Both the position numbers and the translations under genes were made by a program. From CAIMZW01 sp037135095 (GTDB lineage: Bacteria; Actinomycetota; Actinomycetes; Nanopelagicales; Nanopelagicaceae), in contig JBAXKZ010000003.1 in NCBI GenBank assembly GCA_037135095.1, forward strand, positions 31,899-95,898: a stretch of DNA of 64,000 nucleotides, given 5' to 3'. The notes beneath the pieces are model-generated. The model ran no database searches, was not told the origin of the DNA, and saw only the letters and a list, made by a program, of their open reading frames with translations. Below are positions 53,266 through 62,448 of this stretch, piece after piece. Position 1 is the stretch's first letter. Every line of letters begins with the position of its first letter.

Positions 53266-54062
53266 ACCCAACCCCACTCGCGCAACTATTTGCCAAATTG
53301 AAATTGGAAAACCGAGCCGCGCTCATCGGATACCTCCCAGCTGGGTTTCCGTCGAAGGCGGGATGCATCGACGTTATTAAAGCGATGGTTGACGGGGGAG
53401 TAGATGCGATCGAGATCGGCTTCCCTTACAGCGATCCAGTAATGGATGGTCCGATTATCCAAGCCGCCGCGGATCAATCCTTGAAAGCTGGCACTGGCGC
53501 GAGCGATGTTTTTGAAACCTTAGCTGCGACTACTGCTCTAGGAGTACCTGCCGTTGTCATGACCTACTGGAACCCGATCGAAAAATATGGCGTGGCGAAA
53601 TTCGCGCAAAGCTTGAAAGCTGCTGGTGGTTCCGGCGTTATAACTCCTGATCTAACCATTGAAGAGTCAACGGCTTGGGCTAGCGCTGCAAATTCCGCCG
53701 CGATAAATCGAATTTACGTTGTGGCGCCAAGCACCAGCCCGGAACGACTCCCAAAGGTAACTTCACAATGTTCTGGTTTTGTCTACGCCGCAAGTTTGAT
53801 GGGGGTAACCGGAACTCGTACCGCGGTCGCTAGTGGCGCAAAATCCCTGGTGCAACGCATTCGCGAAACCACTTCGACTCCAGTTGCCGTCGGGCTCGGA
53901 GTCTCCACTCAGGAACAAGCGCACGAAGTTGCTTCTTATGCCGACGGTGTAATAGTTGGCTCAGCCTTTATTAGGCTGATTCAAGAGGCACCCTCAGCCG
54001 CGGCCGGATTGCAAAAAGTGAGGGAATTGGCAGCAGCCTTAGCCCTTGGCGTGCATCGCTAG
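53262..54062 (+). CDS. trpA: Tryptophan synthase alpha chain
   Basis: A 266-residue TIM barrel that releases indole from indole-glycerol phosphate and channels it to TrpB. The catalytic Glu lies in DAIEIGFPYSDPVMDGP, and a second acidic residue in ITPDLTIEE. YAASLMGVTGTRT and GLGVSTQEQA bind phosphate. Translation is coupled to trpB. It ends the his-trp block. Confidence 0.95.
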   Translation: MNPTPLAQLFAKLKLENRAALIGYLPAGFPSKAGCIDVIKAMVDGGVDAIEIGFPYSDPVMDGPIIQAAADQSLKAGTGASDVFETLAATTALGVPAVVMTYWNPIEKYGVAKFAQSLKAAGGSGVITPDLTIEESTAWASAANSAAINRIYVVAPSTSPERLPKVTSQCSGFVYAASLMGVTGTRTAVASGAKSLVQRIRETTSTPVAVGLGVSTQEQAHEVASYADGVIVGSAFIRLIQEAPSAAAGLQKVRELAAALALGVHR

Positions 54063-54089
54063 GAGATTTGGTGAGGTAAGTTTGCCTTA

Positions 54090-54117
54090 TTGAGCGCGAC
54101 AGTACGCGCATTAGTTT
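54090..54117 (+). promoter_or_regulatory. Possible promoter of the DsbA-like gene
   Basis: TTGAGC at 54090-54095 and TAGTTT at 54112-54117 are spaced by 16 bp, 20 bp before the GTG start at 54138. The TTG of the -35 is also the left-most possible start of the frame, which argues for the downstream GTG. Confidence 0.4.
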
Positions 54118-54137
54118 TCTCGAATGGGAGTAGATAC

Positions 54138-54812
54138 GTGGCGCAAAAGAGTGGTGGCGATAAGGCAACTCGAATTCTGGTTATCGGAATGGTGATCTTT
54201 GTAGTACTCGTCGGCGTGATCTTCTCAGTGGTAAGTGCAAATTCTCGCAACCATGTGGCAATCCCATCGGCCGTTTCCAAAGCAGATGGTTATGGCATTG
54301 TTTTCAATGGCGCAAAAAAGCCAGTCATCGATGTTTGGGAAGATTTTCAGTGCCCAATCTGCCAACGATTCGAAGCGCTAAATGGCAACTACATGAATTC
54401 AATTGTTCGTACCGGCAAAGCTAAAGTTGTTTACCACACCATGTCCTTTATCGGAGCGGAGTCGGTAACCTCTGCCGCTGCTGCGGCGTGTGCGGCCGAT
54501 TCTGGCAAGTTCTTAGAATTCCACACTGCGCTCTACCAAAATCAACCATCAACCGAAAACTCTGGCACTTGGACCAATCCACTATTGATCGTCCTGGGCG
54601 GAGCTTCTGGTATCACCGATAAGAACTTTGCTTCATGCGTAAACTCGGGCAAGTATATAAATTGGACCAAGAACATCGAAACTGATGCGGCCAAGAAGAA
54701 TATCAATGCAACGCCAACAATTTTTGTAAATGGGAAGGAACTCAATCGAGCTACGCAGTACATGGATGCCGCAGCCTTTAAAGCTGCCCTTGCAGCTGGC
54801 GGTATCGCGTAA
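54138..54812 (+). CDS. DsbA-family thioredoxin-like disulfide protein, membrane-anchored
   Basis: About 224 residues with one N-terminal hydrophobic anchor (about residues 13-33) and an outward-facing thioredoxin_4/DsbA-type domain. The active site is Cys72-Pro-Ile-Cys75 in EDFQCPICQRFE; NATPTIFVNGKEL has the cis-Pro loop. It probably oxidises or isomerises exported protein disulfides. GTG at 54138 is chosen for its GGGAG site; the frame opens at TTG 54090. Packed 3 bp before lgt, so both serve the envelope. Confidence 0.88.
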   Translation: MAQKSGGDKATRILVIGMVIFVVLVGVIFSVVSANSRNHVAIPSAVSKADGYGIVFNGAKKPVIDVWEDFQCPICQRFEALNGNYMNSIVRTGKAKVVYHTMSFIGAESVTSAAAAACAADSGKFLEFHTALYQNQPSTENSGTWTNPLLIVLGGASGITDKNFASCVNSGKYINWTKNIETDAAKKNINATPTIFVNGKELNRATQYMDAAAFKAALAAGGIA

Positions 54813-54815
54813 CTA

Positions 54816-55631
54816 ATGCGTTTTTTTATCCCAACGCCAACTCGATCCTGGGTGGCGTTGGGGCCAATCACTATCCATTTTTACGCATTGGCAATTTTAA
54901 GCGGAGCCGTATTAGCGATTTTCTTAACTCGTTATCGATATCGCCAAGCCGGCGGTGACCCCGAAGAAGTTTCAGATCTTGCACTTTGGTCGATTCCCGC
55001 TGGAATTATAGGCGGCCGTCTTTATCACGTTATAACTTCACCAGATGCCTACTTCGGAGCCGGGGGCCACCCACTTAATGCGCTAAAGATTTGGCAAGGT
55101 GGAATGGGGATCTGGGGCGCGATCGCGCTTGGCGTGATTGTGGCGCGATTGCGGTTTTCCAAAATTTCTAAAAATTTAAGTTTCTCGCAAGCGTTAGATG
55201 CAGTGGCGCCTGCACTGTTGATTGCCCAAGGTGTTGGTCGATGGGGCAATTGGTTTAATGCGGAATTATTTGGCAAGCCAACCACTTTGCCTTGGGGGTT
55301 GGAAATTCCCTTCGGATTTCGACCGGTCGGTTATGAACAATTTTCTACTTATCATCCAACTTTTCTTTACGAATCGCTCTGGTGCTTCGCTGCCGCGGCG
55401 TTCTTGATTTATCTGCCCTATTTCAAGCGGCGCCCGCCCGGTTATCTCTTTGTGGCCTACATCTCCTTGTATACCGCTGGTCGAACCTGGATCGAAGCGC
55501 TACGGATCGACCAAGCTCACAGGATTTTGGGTCTGCGGCTAAATGTTTGGGTGAGCGCAACTCTATTGTTCATCTCCGTGCTGGCACTGATTAGATCCAG
55601 ACGAAGGGCGGCGCCACTTTCAGCCAGTTAG
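54816..55631 (+). CDS. lgt: Prolipoprotein diacylglyceryl transferase
   Basis: A 271-residue, about seven-helix membrane enzyme that moves diacylglycerol to the lipobox Cys of prolipoproteins. GGRLYHVITSP, WQGGMGIWGA and the signature GVGRWGNWFNAELFG with its essential Arg, Asn and Glu residues are present. HPTFLYESLW is the conserved late helix. LspA, the next enzyme of the pathway, is at 38845-39399. In many actinobacteria lgt also follows trpA. Confidence 0.95.
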   Translation: MRFFIPTPTRSWVALGPITIHFYALAILSGAVLAIFLTRYRYRQAGGDPEEVSDLALWSIPAGIIGGRLYHVITSPDAYFGAGGHPLNALKIWQGGMGIWGAIALGVIVARLRFSKISKNLSFSQALDAVAPALLIAQGVGRWGNWFNAELFGKPTTLPWGLEIPFGFRPVGYEQFSTYHPTFLYESLWCFAAAAFLIYLPYFKRRPPGYLFVAYISLYTAGRTWIEALRIDQAHRILGLRLNVWVSATLLFISVLALIRSRRRAAPLSAS

Positions 55632-55640
55632 ACTGCGGAG

Positions 55641-56348
55641 ATGATTGAAGATGTCCATATCCGTAATGAAGAGCACAGAACCCACAAAGCGGGTTGGCTA
55701 CGTGCCGCAGTCCTTGGTGCCAATGATGGTCTGATCGCCACTGCCAGCTTAATGATTGGCGTTTCGGCAGCGCGCGTATCTTCTAGTTTCCTGATCACCG
55801 CCGCCGTTGCTGGAATTGTTGCTGGCGCAATGTCTATGGCCGTCGGTGAGTACATCTCCGTACGTTCCCAGAGCGATATCGAAGAGTCCGACCGCAATTT
55901 AGAGATTCAGCATCTGGCCCTTGATCCGGAAGGTGAGCTTGAAGAGCTGGTCCATATTTATATGAATCGCGGCCTTACGCGGGAATTGGCAGAACAGGTC
56001 GCCCACACCATGCACGAGCGCGATGCGCTCGAGGCTCACCTGCGGGATGAACTTGGCCAATTTGAGCACACTAAGGCTCGGCCCCTTCAAGCTTCGATCG
56101 CCTCGTCACTTAGCTACACCGCCGGCGGAATTGTTCCATTTTTGGGTGCGCTCGCCCCAACCATGGGGGCAAAAGTTTGGAGCATCGTGGCCTTCACGAT
56201 TGTTGGTTTGATTGGCACCGGAGTTGTCAGCGCGAGGTTGGCTGGCTCTGGGGTCGTTAAAACCACGCTGCGAATCCTGATTGGCGGCAGCGTCGGAATG
56301 GCGATCACCGCTGGAATTGGTTCATTGGTTCATCTTTCGGGCATCTAG
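55641..56348 (+). CDS. VIT1/CCC1-family metal transporter
   Basis: A 235-residue membrane protein of the vacuolar iron transporter family. LRAAVLGANDGLIATASLMIG is the first-helix signature with the metal-binding Asp. GAMSMAVGEYISVRSQSD is the second. A charged cytoplasmic segment with Glu/His-rich helices (EELVHIYMNRGL, HTMHERDALEAH) follows, then three membrane helices. The substrate is likely Fe2+ or Mn2+. TAGACT ends 6 nt before the ATG. Confidence 0.9.
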   Translation: MIEDVHIRNEEHRTHKAGWLRAAVLGANDGLIATASLMIGVSAARVSSSFLITAAVAGIVAGAMSMAVGEYISVRSQSDIEESDRNLEIQHLALDPEGELEELVHIYMNRGLTRELAEQVAHTMHERDALEAHLRDELGQFEHTKARPLQASIASSLSYTAGGIVPFLGALAPTMGAKVWSIVAFTIVGLIGTGVVSARLAGSGVVKTTLRILIGGSVGMAITAGIGSLVHLSGI

Positions 56349-56401
56349 TTGCTACTCTTTCCTGCTCCGCAAGCTCTGACTGGATCCATCCCCGATCTTT
56401 T

Positions 56402-56431
56402 TTGAACTGACGAAGCTTTTTCCGCTAGTTG
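56402..56431 (+). promoter_or_regulatory. Weak candidate promoter of gltB
   Basis: TTGAAC at 56402-56407 and TAGTTG at 56426-56431 are spaced by 18 bp in the 119-bp gap before gltB. The -10 is a poor match. An AGGAG ribosome site lies at 56458-56462. Confidence 0.3.
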
Positions 56432-56467
56432 GGCCATCGTCGTCCCGACCGTTCACTAGGAGCGATC

Positions 56468-59400
56468 GTGACACTTTTTAGCAATCTGCCTGCTGCCCAA
56501 GGTCTCTATGACCCAGCACAGGAACATGATTCATGTGGCGTGGCGATGGTTGCTACGTTAAACAAGATTGCAACTCATCAGATCGTTGCTCAAGCGCTGA
56601 CCGCACTTAGGAATTTAGAACACCGCGGCGCATCCGGGGCGGAACCCGACAGTGGTGATGGCGCGGGAATTTTGATCTGTATTCCGGATACTTTCTATCG
56701 CGAAGAAGTGAAGTTTGAACTGCCGGCGCCAGCACATTATGCAACGGGAGTCGCGTTCATCGACCCTTCACTTACCGATCGCGCTTTAATGGAAAGCATC
56801 GCGAGCGAGGAGAACCTGGTAATTCTTGGCTGGCGTCAGTTGCCAGTTAACCCAAACTCATTGGGCAAAACCGCACTCTCCGTTATGCCACAATTTGAAC
56901 AACTTTTTCTTGCCGGTAAAAATGGCGAATCAGATTTAACCCTTGATCGAATGGCTTTTGCTTTTCGCAAGCGGGTAGAACATGAACTTCCAATTTATTT
57001 CCCATCACTTTCATCTCGAACCATTGTCTACAAGGGCATGTTGACCACCGGACAACTTGAAGAGTTCTTTCCGGATTTATCAGATCCCCGCGTGGTATCA
57101 ACTTTGGCGCTTGTTCACTCTCGTTTTTCAACCAACACTTTCCCATCTTGGCCACTTGCTCACCCTTATCGTTTTATTGCCCACAACGGTGAAATCAATA
57201 CCGTTCGCGGAAACCGGAACTGGATGCGCGCTCGCGAAGCAATGCTCGAGAGCGAAATAATCCCTGGCGACATTTCACGACTCTTTCCGATTGTTGATCA
57301 AGCCGGCAGCGACACCGCCTCATTTGATGAGGTCCTGGAGTTGCTATATCTGGGCGGGCGATCTCTGCCACATGCAATCTTGATGATGATTCCTGAAGCG
57401 TGGGAAAACCATGCCACCATGCCTCAGAATCGACGCGATTTTTACGCCTTCCATTCTTCGATGATGGAACCTTGGGATGGTCCAGCTTGTGTGACATTTA
57501 CTGATGGTCGCCAGGTAGGTGCAGTACTTGATCGAAACGGGTTGCGGCCTTCTAGGTATTGGGTCACTAAAGATGGCCTGGTAGTGCTCGCCAGCGAGGT
57601 CGGTGTTCTTGATATTGCACCAGCGAACGTTGCCCGAAAGGGACGATTGCAACCAGGAAAGATGTTCTTGGTTGATATCGAACAAGGTCGAATTATCGAA
57701 GATGATGAGATTAAGAATCAGCTGGCCGATTCGGCGCCTTACGGAGAATGGCTCCACAGCGGAATAGTTCAGCTCGCCGATCTTCCAGCGCGCGAACACA
57801 TTGTGTACCCACACTCATCGGTAGTTCGTCGTCAACGCGCCTTCGGTTACACCGAAGAAGAGTTACGAATCATCATTACCCCCATGGCTAAGAATGGGAT
57901 GGAACCCCTTGGTTCTATGGGTACCGATACTCCGATCGCCGCGCTTTCAAACAAGCCGCGCATTCTCTTTGATTACTTTGCCCAGCTATTTGCCCAAGTT
58001 ACAAATCCACCGCTGGATGCGATTCGGGAAGAATTGGTCACTAGTCTTGGTGGAACTATCGGTCCAGAACACAACTTGCTCGACCCTGGTCCATTCTCTT
58101 GCCGCCAAATTTCACTTGCCTTTCCAGTTATCGATAATGATGAGCTTGCCAAGATCATCCACGTAAATGTCGATGGCGACCATCCAGGCTTTGCCACGCA
58201 TGTGGTGCGCGGTCTCTTTCCTGTCCAAGGTGGTGGCGAAGCGCTCGAGGAGCGAATTGCTGAGATTCGGATTGAAGTCTCTAATGCGATCGCAGAAGGC
58301 GCACGAATCATTGTGTTATCTGATCGAGATGGTGACTCCGAAAATGCACCGATCCCATCACTTCTTCTAACCGCCGCAGTTCATCATCATTTGATTCGCG
58401 AAAAGACCAGAACCAAAGTTGGGCTAGTCGTTGAAACCGGCGAAGTTCGCGAAGTTCACCACGTAGCGCTGCTCATTGGCTTTGGTGCCGCCGCCGTTAA
58501 TCCTTACCTTGCGATGGAGAGCGCCGAGGACTTGGTCCGCCAAGGAGTCATTACCGGTATCACTCCGGAAAAAGCTGTTGGCAACTTGATCAAATCCTTA
58601 GGTAAAGGTGTTTTGAAAGTCATGTCCAAAATGGGAATCTCAACTATCGCTTCGTATACCGGTGCTCAAGTTTTCGAAGCCATTGGTCTGTCGCGCGATG
58701 TTGTGGATGAATACTTCACCGGCGTCACCTCTCGGTTAGGTGGAATAAGTCTCGGGGTAATCGCCGAAGAGACCATTAAACGCCACCACATTGCATATCC
58801 ACCCGGAGGTGAAGTCCCTGGCACAAAGCGACTTCCGATTGGTGGCGAGTATCAATGGCGCCGCGAAGGTGAACCGCACTTGTTCGATCCAGAGACGGTA
58901 TTCACTCTTCAACATTCAACCAGGTCCAAGCGCTATGACATTTTTAAGCGTTACACCAAGAAGATTGATGATCAATCTCATTCACTGATGACGCTGCGTG
59001 GTCTCTTCTCATTCAATGAAGGCATGCGGTCAGCAATTTCAATTGATGAGGTTGAGCCGATCTCAGAAATTATCAAACGCTTCGCAACAGGGGCCATGTC
59101 CTACGGTTCGGTCTCTCAAGAGGTTCATGAAACTCTAGCAATTGCTATGAATCGCATCGGTGGAAAATCCAATACCGGTGAAGGTGGCGAAGATCCAGAG
59201 CGTTACATACCCGAGGCCAATGGCGACTCAAAGCGCTCAGCCATCAAGCAGGTAGCTAGCGGTCGTTTTGGCGTAACCTCCGATTACCTAGTAAATGCTG
59301 ATGATATTCAAATTAAAATGGCACAAGGTGCAAAACCTGGCGAAGGTGGCCAGCTCCCCGGGAATAAGGTCTATCCCTGGATTGCAAAAGTCCGTTACTC

Positions 59401-60988
59401 AACACCGGGAGTGGGTCTAATTTCACCACCACCTCATCACGATATTTATTCGATCGAAGATTTAGCGCAACTTATTCACGATCTGAAGAACGCTAATAAT
59501 CGGGCACGAGTTCACGTAAAACTAGTTGCCGAAGTTGGAGTGGGAACTGTTGCTGCTGGAGTAAGTAAGGCACACGCCGACGTCGTCTTGATCTCTGGTC
59601 ACGATGGTGGCACGGGTGCCTCTCCGCTCACATCGCTAAAGCATGCTGGCGCGCCTTGGGAGTTGGGATTAGCCGAGACGCAACAGACCTTGATTCTCAA
59701 TGGATTGCGTGATCGCATTGTGGTTCAAGTTGATGGTCAGATGAAAACCGGCCGCGATGTAATTATCGGTGCGCTACTTGGCGCCGAGGAGTTTGGTTTC
59801 GCAACCGCGCCACTCATAGTTTCGGGTTGTGTAATGATGCGCGTCTGTCATTTAGATACTTGCCCAGTAGGAGTCGCGACACAAAACCCAGAACTCCGGG
59901 CTCGCTTCTCTGGCAAACCAGAATTCGTCGAAACATTCTTTGAATACATTGCCGAAGAAGTTAGAGAGTGGTTGGCAAAACTGGGATTCCGTAGCCTTGA
60001 TGAAGCAATCGGTCAGGTTGAATTTCTTGATACCACGGTGGCTGTTGATCATTGGAAGGCAAGCGGGTTGGATCTTTCGCCACTTCTTGAATCTCCCGTC
60101 GGCGACGAGAACACACCCAGAAAGAATTTGATTTTCCAAGATCACGGTTTGGCAGGGGCACTAGATAACAAACTTATTGAACTCGCAGCCGACGCGCTTC
60201 TAACTGCGACACCTGTTCGAATCGAACTTCCGGTTCGAAATGTGAACCGAACCGTTGGAACCATGCTTGGGGCAGAACTGACCCGTCGTTATGGTGGCGC
60301 CGGCCTACCAGCTGGATTGATCGACATTTCATTGCACGGCTCAGCCGGTCAATCTCTCGGAGCCTTTCTTCCTAGCGGCATTTCGATCAGGTTGTATGGC
60401 GATACCAATGACTTCGTGGGCAAGGGGCTATCTGGGGGACGGATCATTGTTCGCCCTGATGAGAGCGCAACTTTTGCCTCTCACGAGAATGTAATTGCCG
60501 GAAATGTCATCGGGTATGGTGCGACTTCGGGTCAGATCATGATTCGCGGCGTCGTAGGTGAGCGCTTCTGTGTTCGAAACTCTGGCGCTACCGCAATCGT
60601 CGAGGGTGTTGGTGATCATGGTTGCGAATATATGACCGGTGGCGTTGCCCTTATTTTGGGCAAGATCGGTCGAAACTTTGCCGCGGGCATGTCTGGCGGC
60701 CGAGCGTTCGTCTTGGATTTAGATGCGCGTCTGGTCAATACCGAAATGGTTGATGTTCTTGGACTTCCGGCAGAACAAGAAGAGCTAGTTCAATCTTTGA
60801 TCTCGGGCTTTTACTCCGAAACCGGATCTGAAATAGCACATGAGCTCTTAGCAAATTGGGCTACTACAAAGAGTCGAATCTCGTTGGTTATGCCAAGAGA
60901 TTATGCGCGCGTGCTTTTGGCAATCGAACGAGCCGAACGAGATGGACTTAACGTCGACAAGGTAATCATGGAGGCACTCAATGGCTGA
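56468..60988 (+). CDS. gltB: Glutamate synthase (NADPH) large subunit
   Basis: A 1506-residue multidomain enzyme that makes two glutamates from glutamine and 2-oxoglutarate. The class II glutaminase nucleophile is Cys23 in HDSCGVAMV, so 22 residues would be removed as a propeptide. The FMN synthase domain has GEGGQLPGNKV and HDGGTGASPLTS. The [3Fe-4S] ligands are Cys1121, Cys1127 and Cys1132 (C-x5-C-x4-C). A C-terminal GXGXG beta-helix ends the protein. GTG at 56468 has an AGGAG site; the frame extends 39 bp further up to a TTG without one. It overlaps gltD by 8 bp. Confidence 0.97.
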   Translation: MTLFSNLPAAQGLYDPAQEHDSCGVAMVATLNKIATHQIVAQALTALRNLEHRGASGAEPDSGDGAGILICIPDTFYREEVKFELPAPAHYATGVAFIDPSLTDRALMESIASEENLVILGWRQLPVNPNSLGKTALSVMPQFEQLFLAGKNGESDLTLDRMAFAFRKRVEHELPIYFPSLSSRTIVYKGMLTTGQLEEFFPDLSDPRVVSTLALVHSRFSTNTFPSWPLAHPYRFIAHNGEINTVRGNRNWMRAREAMLESEIIPGDISRLFPIVDQAGSDTASFDEVLELLYLGGRSLPHAILMMIPEAWENHATMPQNRRDFYAFHSSMMEPWDGPACVTFTDGRQVGAVLDRNGLRPSRYWVTKDGLVVLASEVGVLDIAPANVARKGRLQPGKMFLVDIEQGRIIEDDEIKNQLADSAPYGEWLHSGIVQLADLPAREHIVYPHSSVVRRQRAFGYTEEELRIIITPMAKNGMEPLGSMGTDTPIAALSNKPRILFDYFAQLFAQVTNPPLDAIREELVTSLGGTIGPEHNLLDPGPFSCRQISLAFPVIDNDELAKIIHVNVDGDHPGFATHVVRGLFPVQGGGEALEERIAEIRIEVSNAIAEGARIIVLSDRDGDSENAPIPSLLLTAAVHHHLIREKTRTKVGLVVETGEVREVHHVALLIGFGAAAVNPYLAMESAEDLVRQGVITGITPEKAVGNLIKSLGKGVLKVMSKMGISTIASYTGAQVFEAIGLSRDVVDEYFTGVTSRLGGISLGVIAEETIKRHHIAYPPGGEVPGTKRLPIGGEYQWRREGEPHLFDPETVFTLQHSTRSKRYDIFKRYTKKIDDQSHSLMTLRGLFSFNEGMRSAISIDEVEPISEIIKRFATGAMSYGSVSQEVHETLAIAMNRIGGKSNTGEGGEDPERYIPEANGDSKRSAIKQVASGRFGVTSDYLVNADDIQIKMAQGAKPGEGGQLPGNKVYPWIAKVRYSTPGVGLISPPPHHDIYSIEDLAQLIHDLKNANNRARVHVKLVAEVGVGTVAAGVSKAHADVVLISGHDGGTGASPLTSLKHAGAPWELGLAETQQTLILNGLRDRIVVQVDGQMKTGRDVIIGALLGAEEFGFATAPLIVSGCVMMRVCHLDTCPVGVATQNPELRARFSGKPEFVETFFEYIAEEVREWLAKLGFRSLDEAIGQVEFLDTTVAVDHWKASGLDLSPLLESPVGDENTPRKNLIFQDHGLAGALDNKLIELAADALLTATPVRIELPVRNVNRTVGTMLGAELTRRYGGAGLPAGLIDISLHGSAGQSLGAFLPSGISIRLYGDTNDFVGKGLSGGRIIVRPDESATFASHENVIAGNVIGYGATSGQIMIRGVVGERFCVRNSGATAIVEGVGDHGCEYMTGGVALILGKIGRNFAAGMSGGRAFVLDLDARLVNTEMVDVLGLPAEQEELVQSLISGFYSETGSEIAHELLANWATTKSRISLVMPRDYARVLLAIERAERDGLNVDKVIMEALNG

Positions 60989-62438
60989 TCCACGTGGATT
61001 TCTTACTACTCCAAGAGCACTTCCCTCCAGAAGACCTGTTGACGTTCGGATTCAAGATTGGAAAGAGGTTTACCAACCTCAAGATTTTGGTGACCTGCAG
61101 AAGCAGGCCGGCCGATGCATGGATTGCGGAATCCCGTTCTGCCACCAAGGCTGTCCGCTCGGCAACCTAATCCCCGAATGGAATGATTTGATTTGGCGGG
61201 GCGAAAAGATCGAGGCAATTGCGAGATTGCATGCGACCAATAACTTTCCAGAATTCACTGGTCGGCTATGCCCAGCGCCCTGCGAGAGCGCTTGTGTGGT
61301 TGGAATCAATGCTGATGCTGTGACGATCAAGCAGGTTGAACTTCGCACGATTGAAGAAGCGTTTTCAAATGGAAACGTGCTTCCACTTCCTTCCGATCGA
61401 CTGACAGGAAAGACCATCGCAGTAATTGGATCAGGCCCTGCAGGTTTGGCGGCAGCTCAACAGTTAACGCGCGCGGGACATACGGTTGCCGTCTATGAGC
61501 GCGCGGAAAAAATCGGGGGCTTGATGCGTTATGGAATTCCCGAGTTCAAGATGGAGAAATCAATATTGGATCGCAGACTAAATCAAATGGAAGCCGAAGG
61601 AACTCGTTTTCGGGCTGGAGTTAACGTTGGCGAAGAGATAACGGGCTCGCAGCTTCGAGTTAAATACGACGCAGTAGTTCTTGCCGTAGGTTCAACGAAT
61701 TGGCGCGACCTTTCGCTACCCGGTCGCGAATTCAAGGGCATCTATCAAGCGATGGAATATTTACCTTGGGGAAATAAACAAGCGCTTAACGAACTTCCGG
61801 GGGAGTCGCCGATAACTGCCAGCGGCAAGCATGTAGTGATCTTAGGTGGTGGCGATACCGGTGCCGATTGTTTGGGAACCGCAATCCGCCAAGGTGCTGC
61901 CAGTGTGACGCAATTGGAGATCATGCCAAGACCAACTGAGGAGCGTCCATCTTCACAACCTTGGCCAACCTATCCAATGCTCTATCGGGTAAGTAGCGCA
62001 CACGAAGAGGCGGGGGAGCGGCTCTATGCCGTCTCAACTGAAGAGTTTCTCGGCGATGGCGATGGAAATCTTCGGGCGATCAAATTAGTAGAGACAACTT
62101 TAACTAATGGAAAATTTGAAAGAGTTCCTGGATCAGAACGAGAGATCCCGGCTGATCTCGTCTTTCTTGCTATGGGTTTTGTCGGCCCCGAGAAAAGTCC
62201 GCTGCTTTCGCAACTTGAGGTAGAACTCGATGAGCGCGGAAATATTAAGCGCGATTTAAATTATCAATCAACAACTGAAGGCGTTTTCGTTTGTGGTGAT
62301 GCTGGTCGTGGTCAATCGCTAATTGTGTGGGCCATCGCCGAGGGACGGAGCGCCGCTGCTGCGGTAGATGAATATTTGGTGGGAGTTACACAACTTCCCG
62401 CGCCTATTGCCCCCACTGACCGATCTCTGATGGTTTAA
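60981..62438 (+). CDS. gltD: Glutamate synthase small subunit
   Basis: A 485-residue FAD/NADPH-binding subunit that passes electrons to GltB. The N-terminal [4Fe-4S] region has CMDCGIPFCHQGCPLGNLIP and a second set in RLCPAPCESACV. FAD is bound at VIGSGPAGLAAAQQL (about 143-157) and NADPH at VILGGGDTGADCLGTA. VFVCGDAGRGQSLIVWAI closes the FAD site. The ATG overlaps the gltB stop, with a GGAGG site inside gltB. Confidence 0.97.
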   Translation: MADPRGFLTTPRALPSRRPVDVRIQDWKEVYQPQDFGDLQKQAGRCMDCGIPFCHQGCPLGNLIPEWNDLIWRGEKIEAIARLHATNNFPEFTGRLCPAPCESACVVGINADAVTIKQVELRTIEEAFSNGNVLPLPSDRLTGKTIAVIGSGPAGLAAAQQLTRAGHTVAVYERAEKIGGLMRYGIPEFKMEKSILDRRLNQMEAEGTRFRAGVNVGEEITGSQLRVKYDAVVLAVGSTNWRDLSLPGREFKGIYQAMEYLPWGNKQALNELPGESPITASGKHVVILGGGDTGADCLGTAIRQGAASVTQLEIMPRPTEERPSSQPWPTYPMLYRVSSAHEEAGERLYAVSTEEFLGDGDGNLRAIKLVETTLTNGKFERVPGSEREIPADLVFLAMGFVGPEKSPLLSQLEVELDERGNIKRDLNYQSTTEGVFVCGDAGRGQSLIVWAIAEGRSAAAAVDEYLVGVTQLPAPIAPTDRSLMV

Positions 62439-62448
62439 GGTTATCGAC

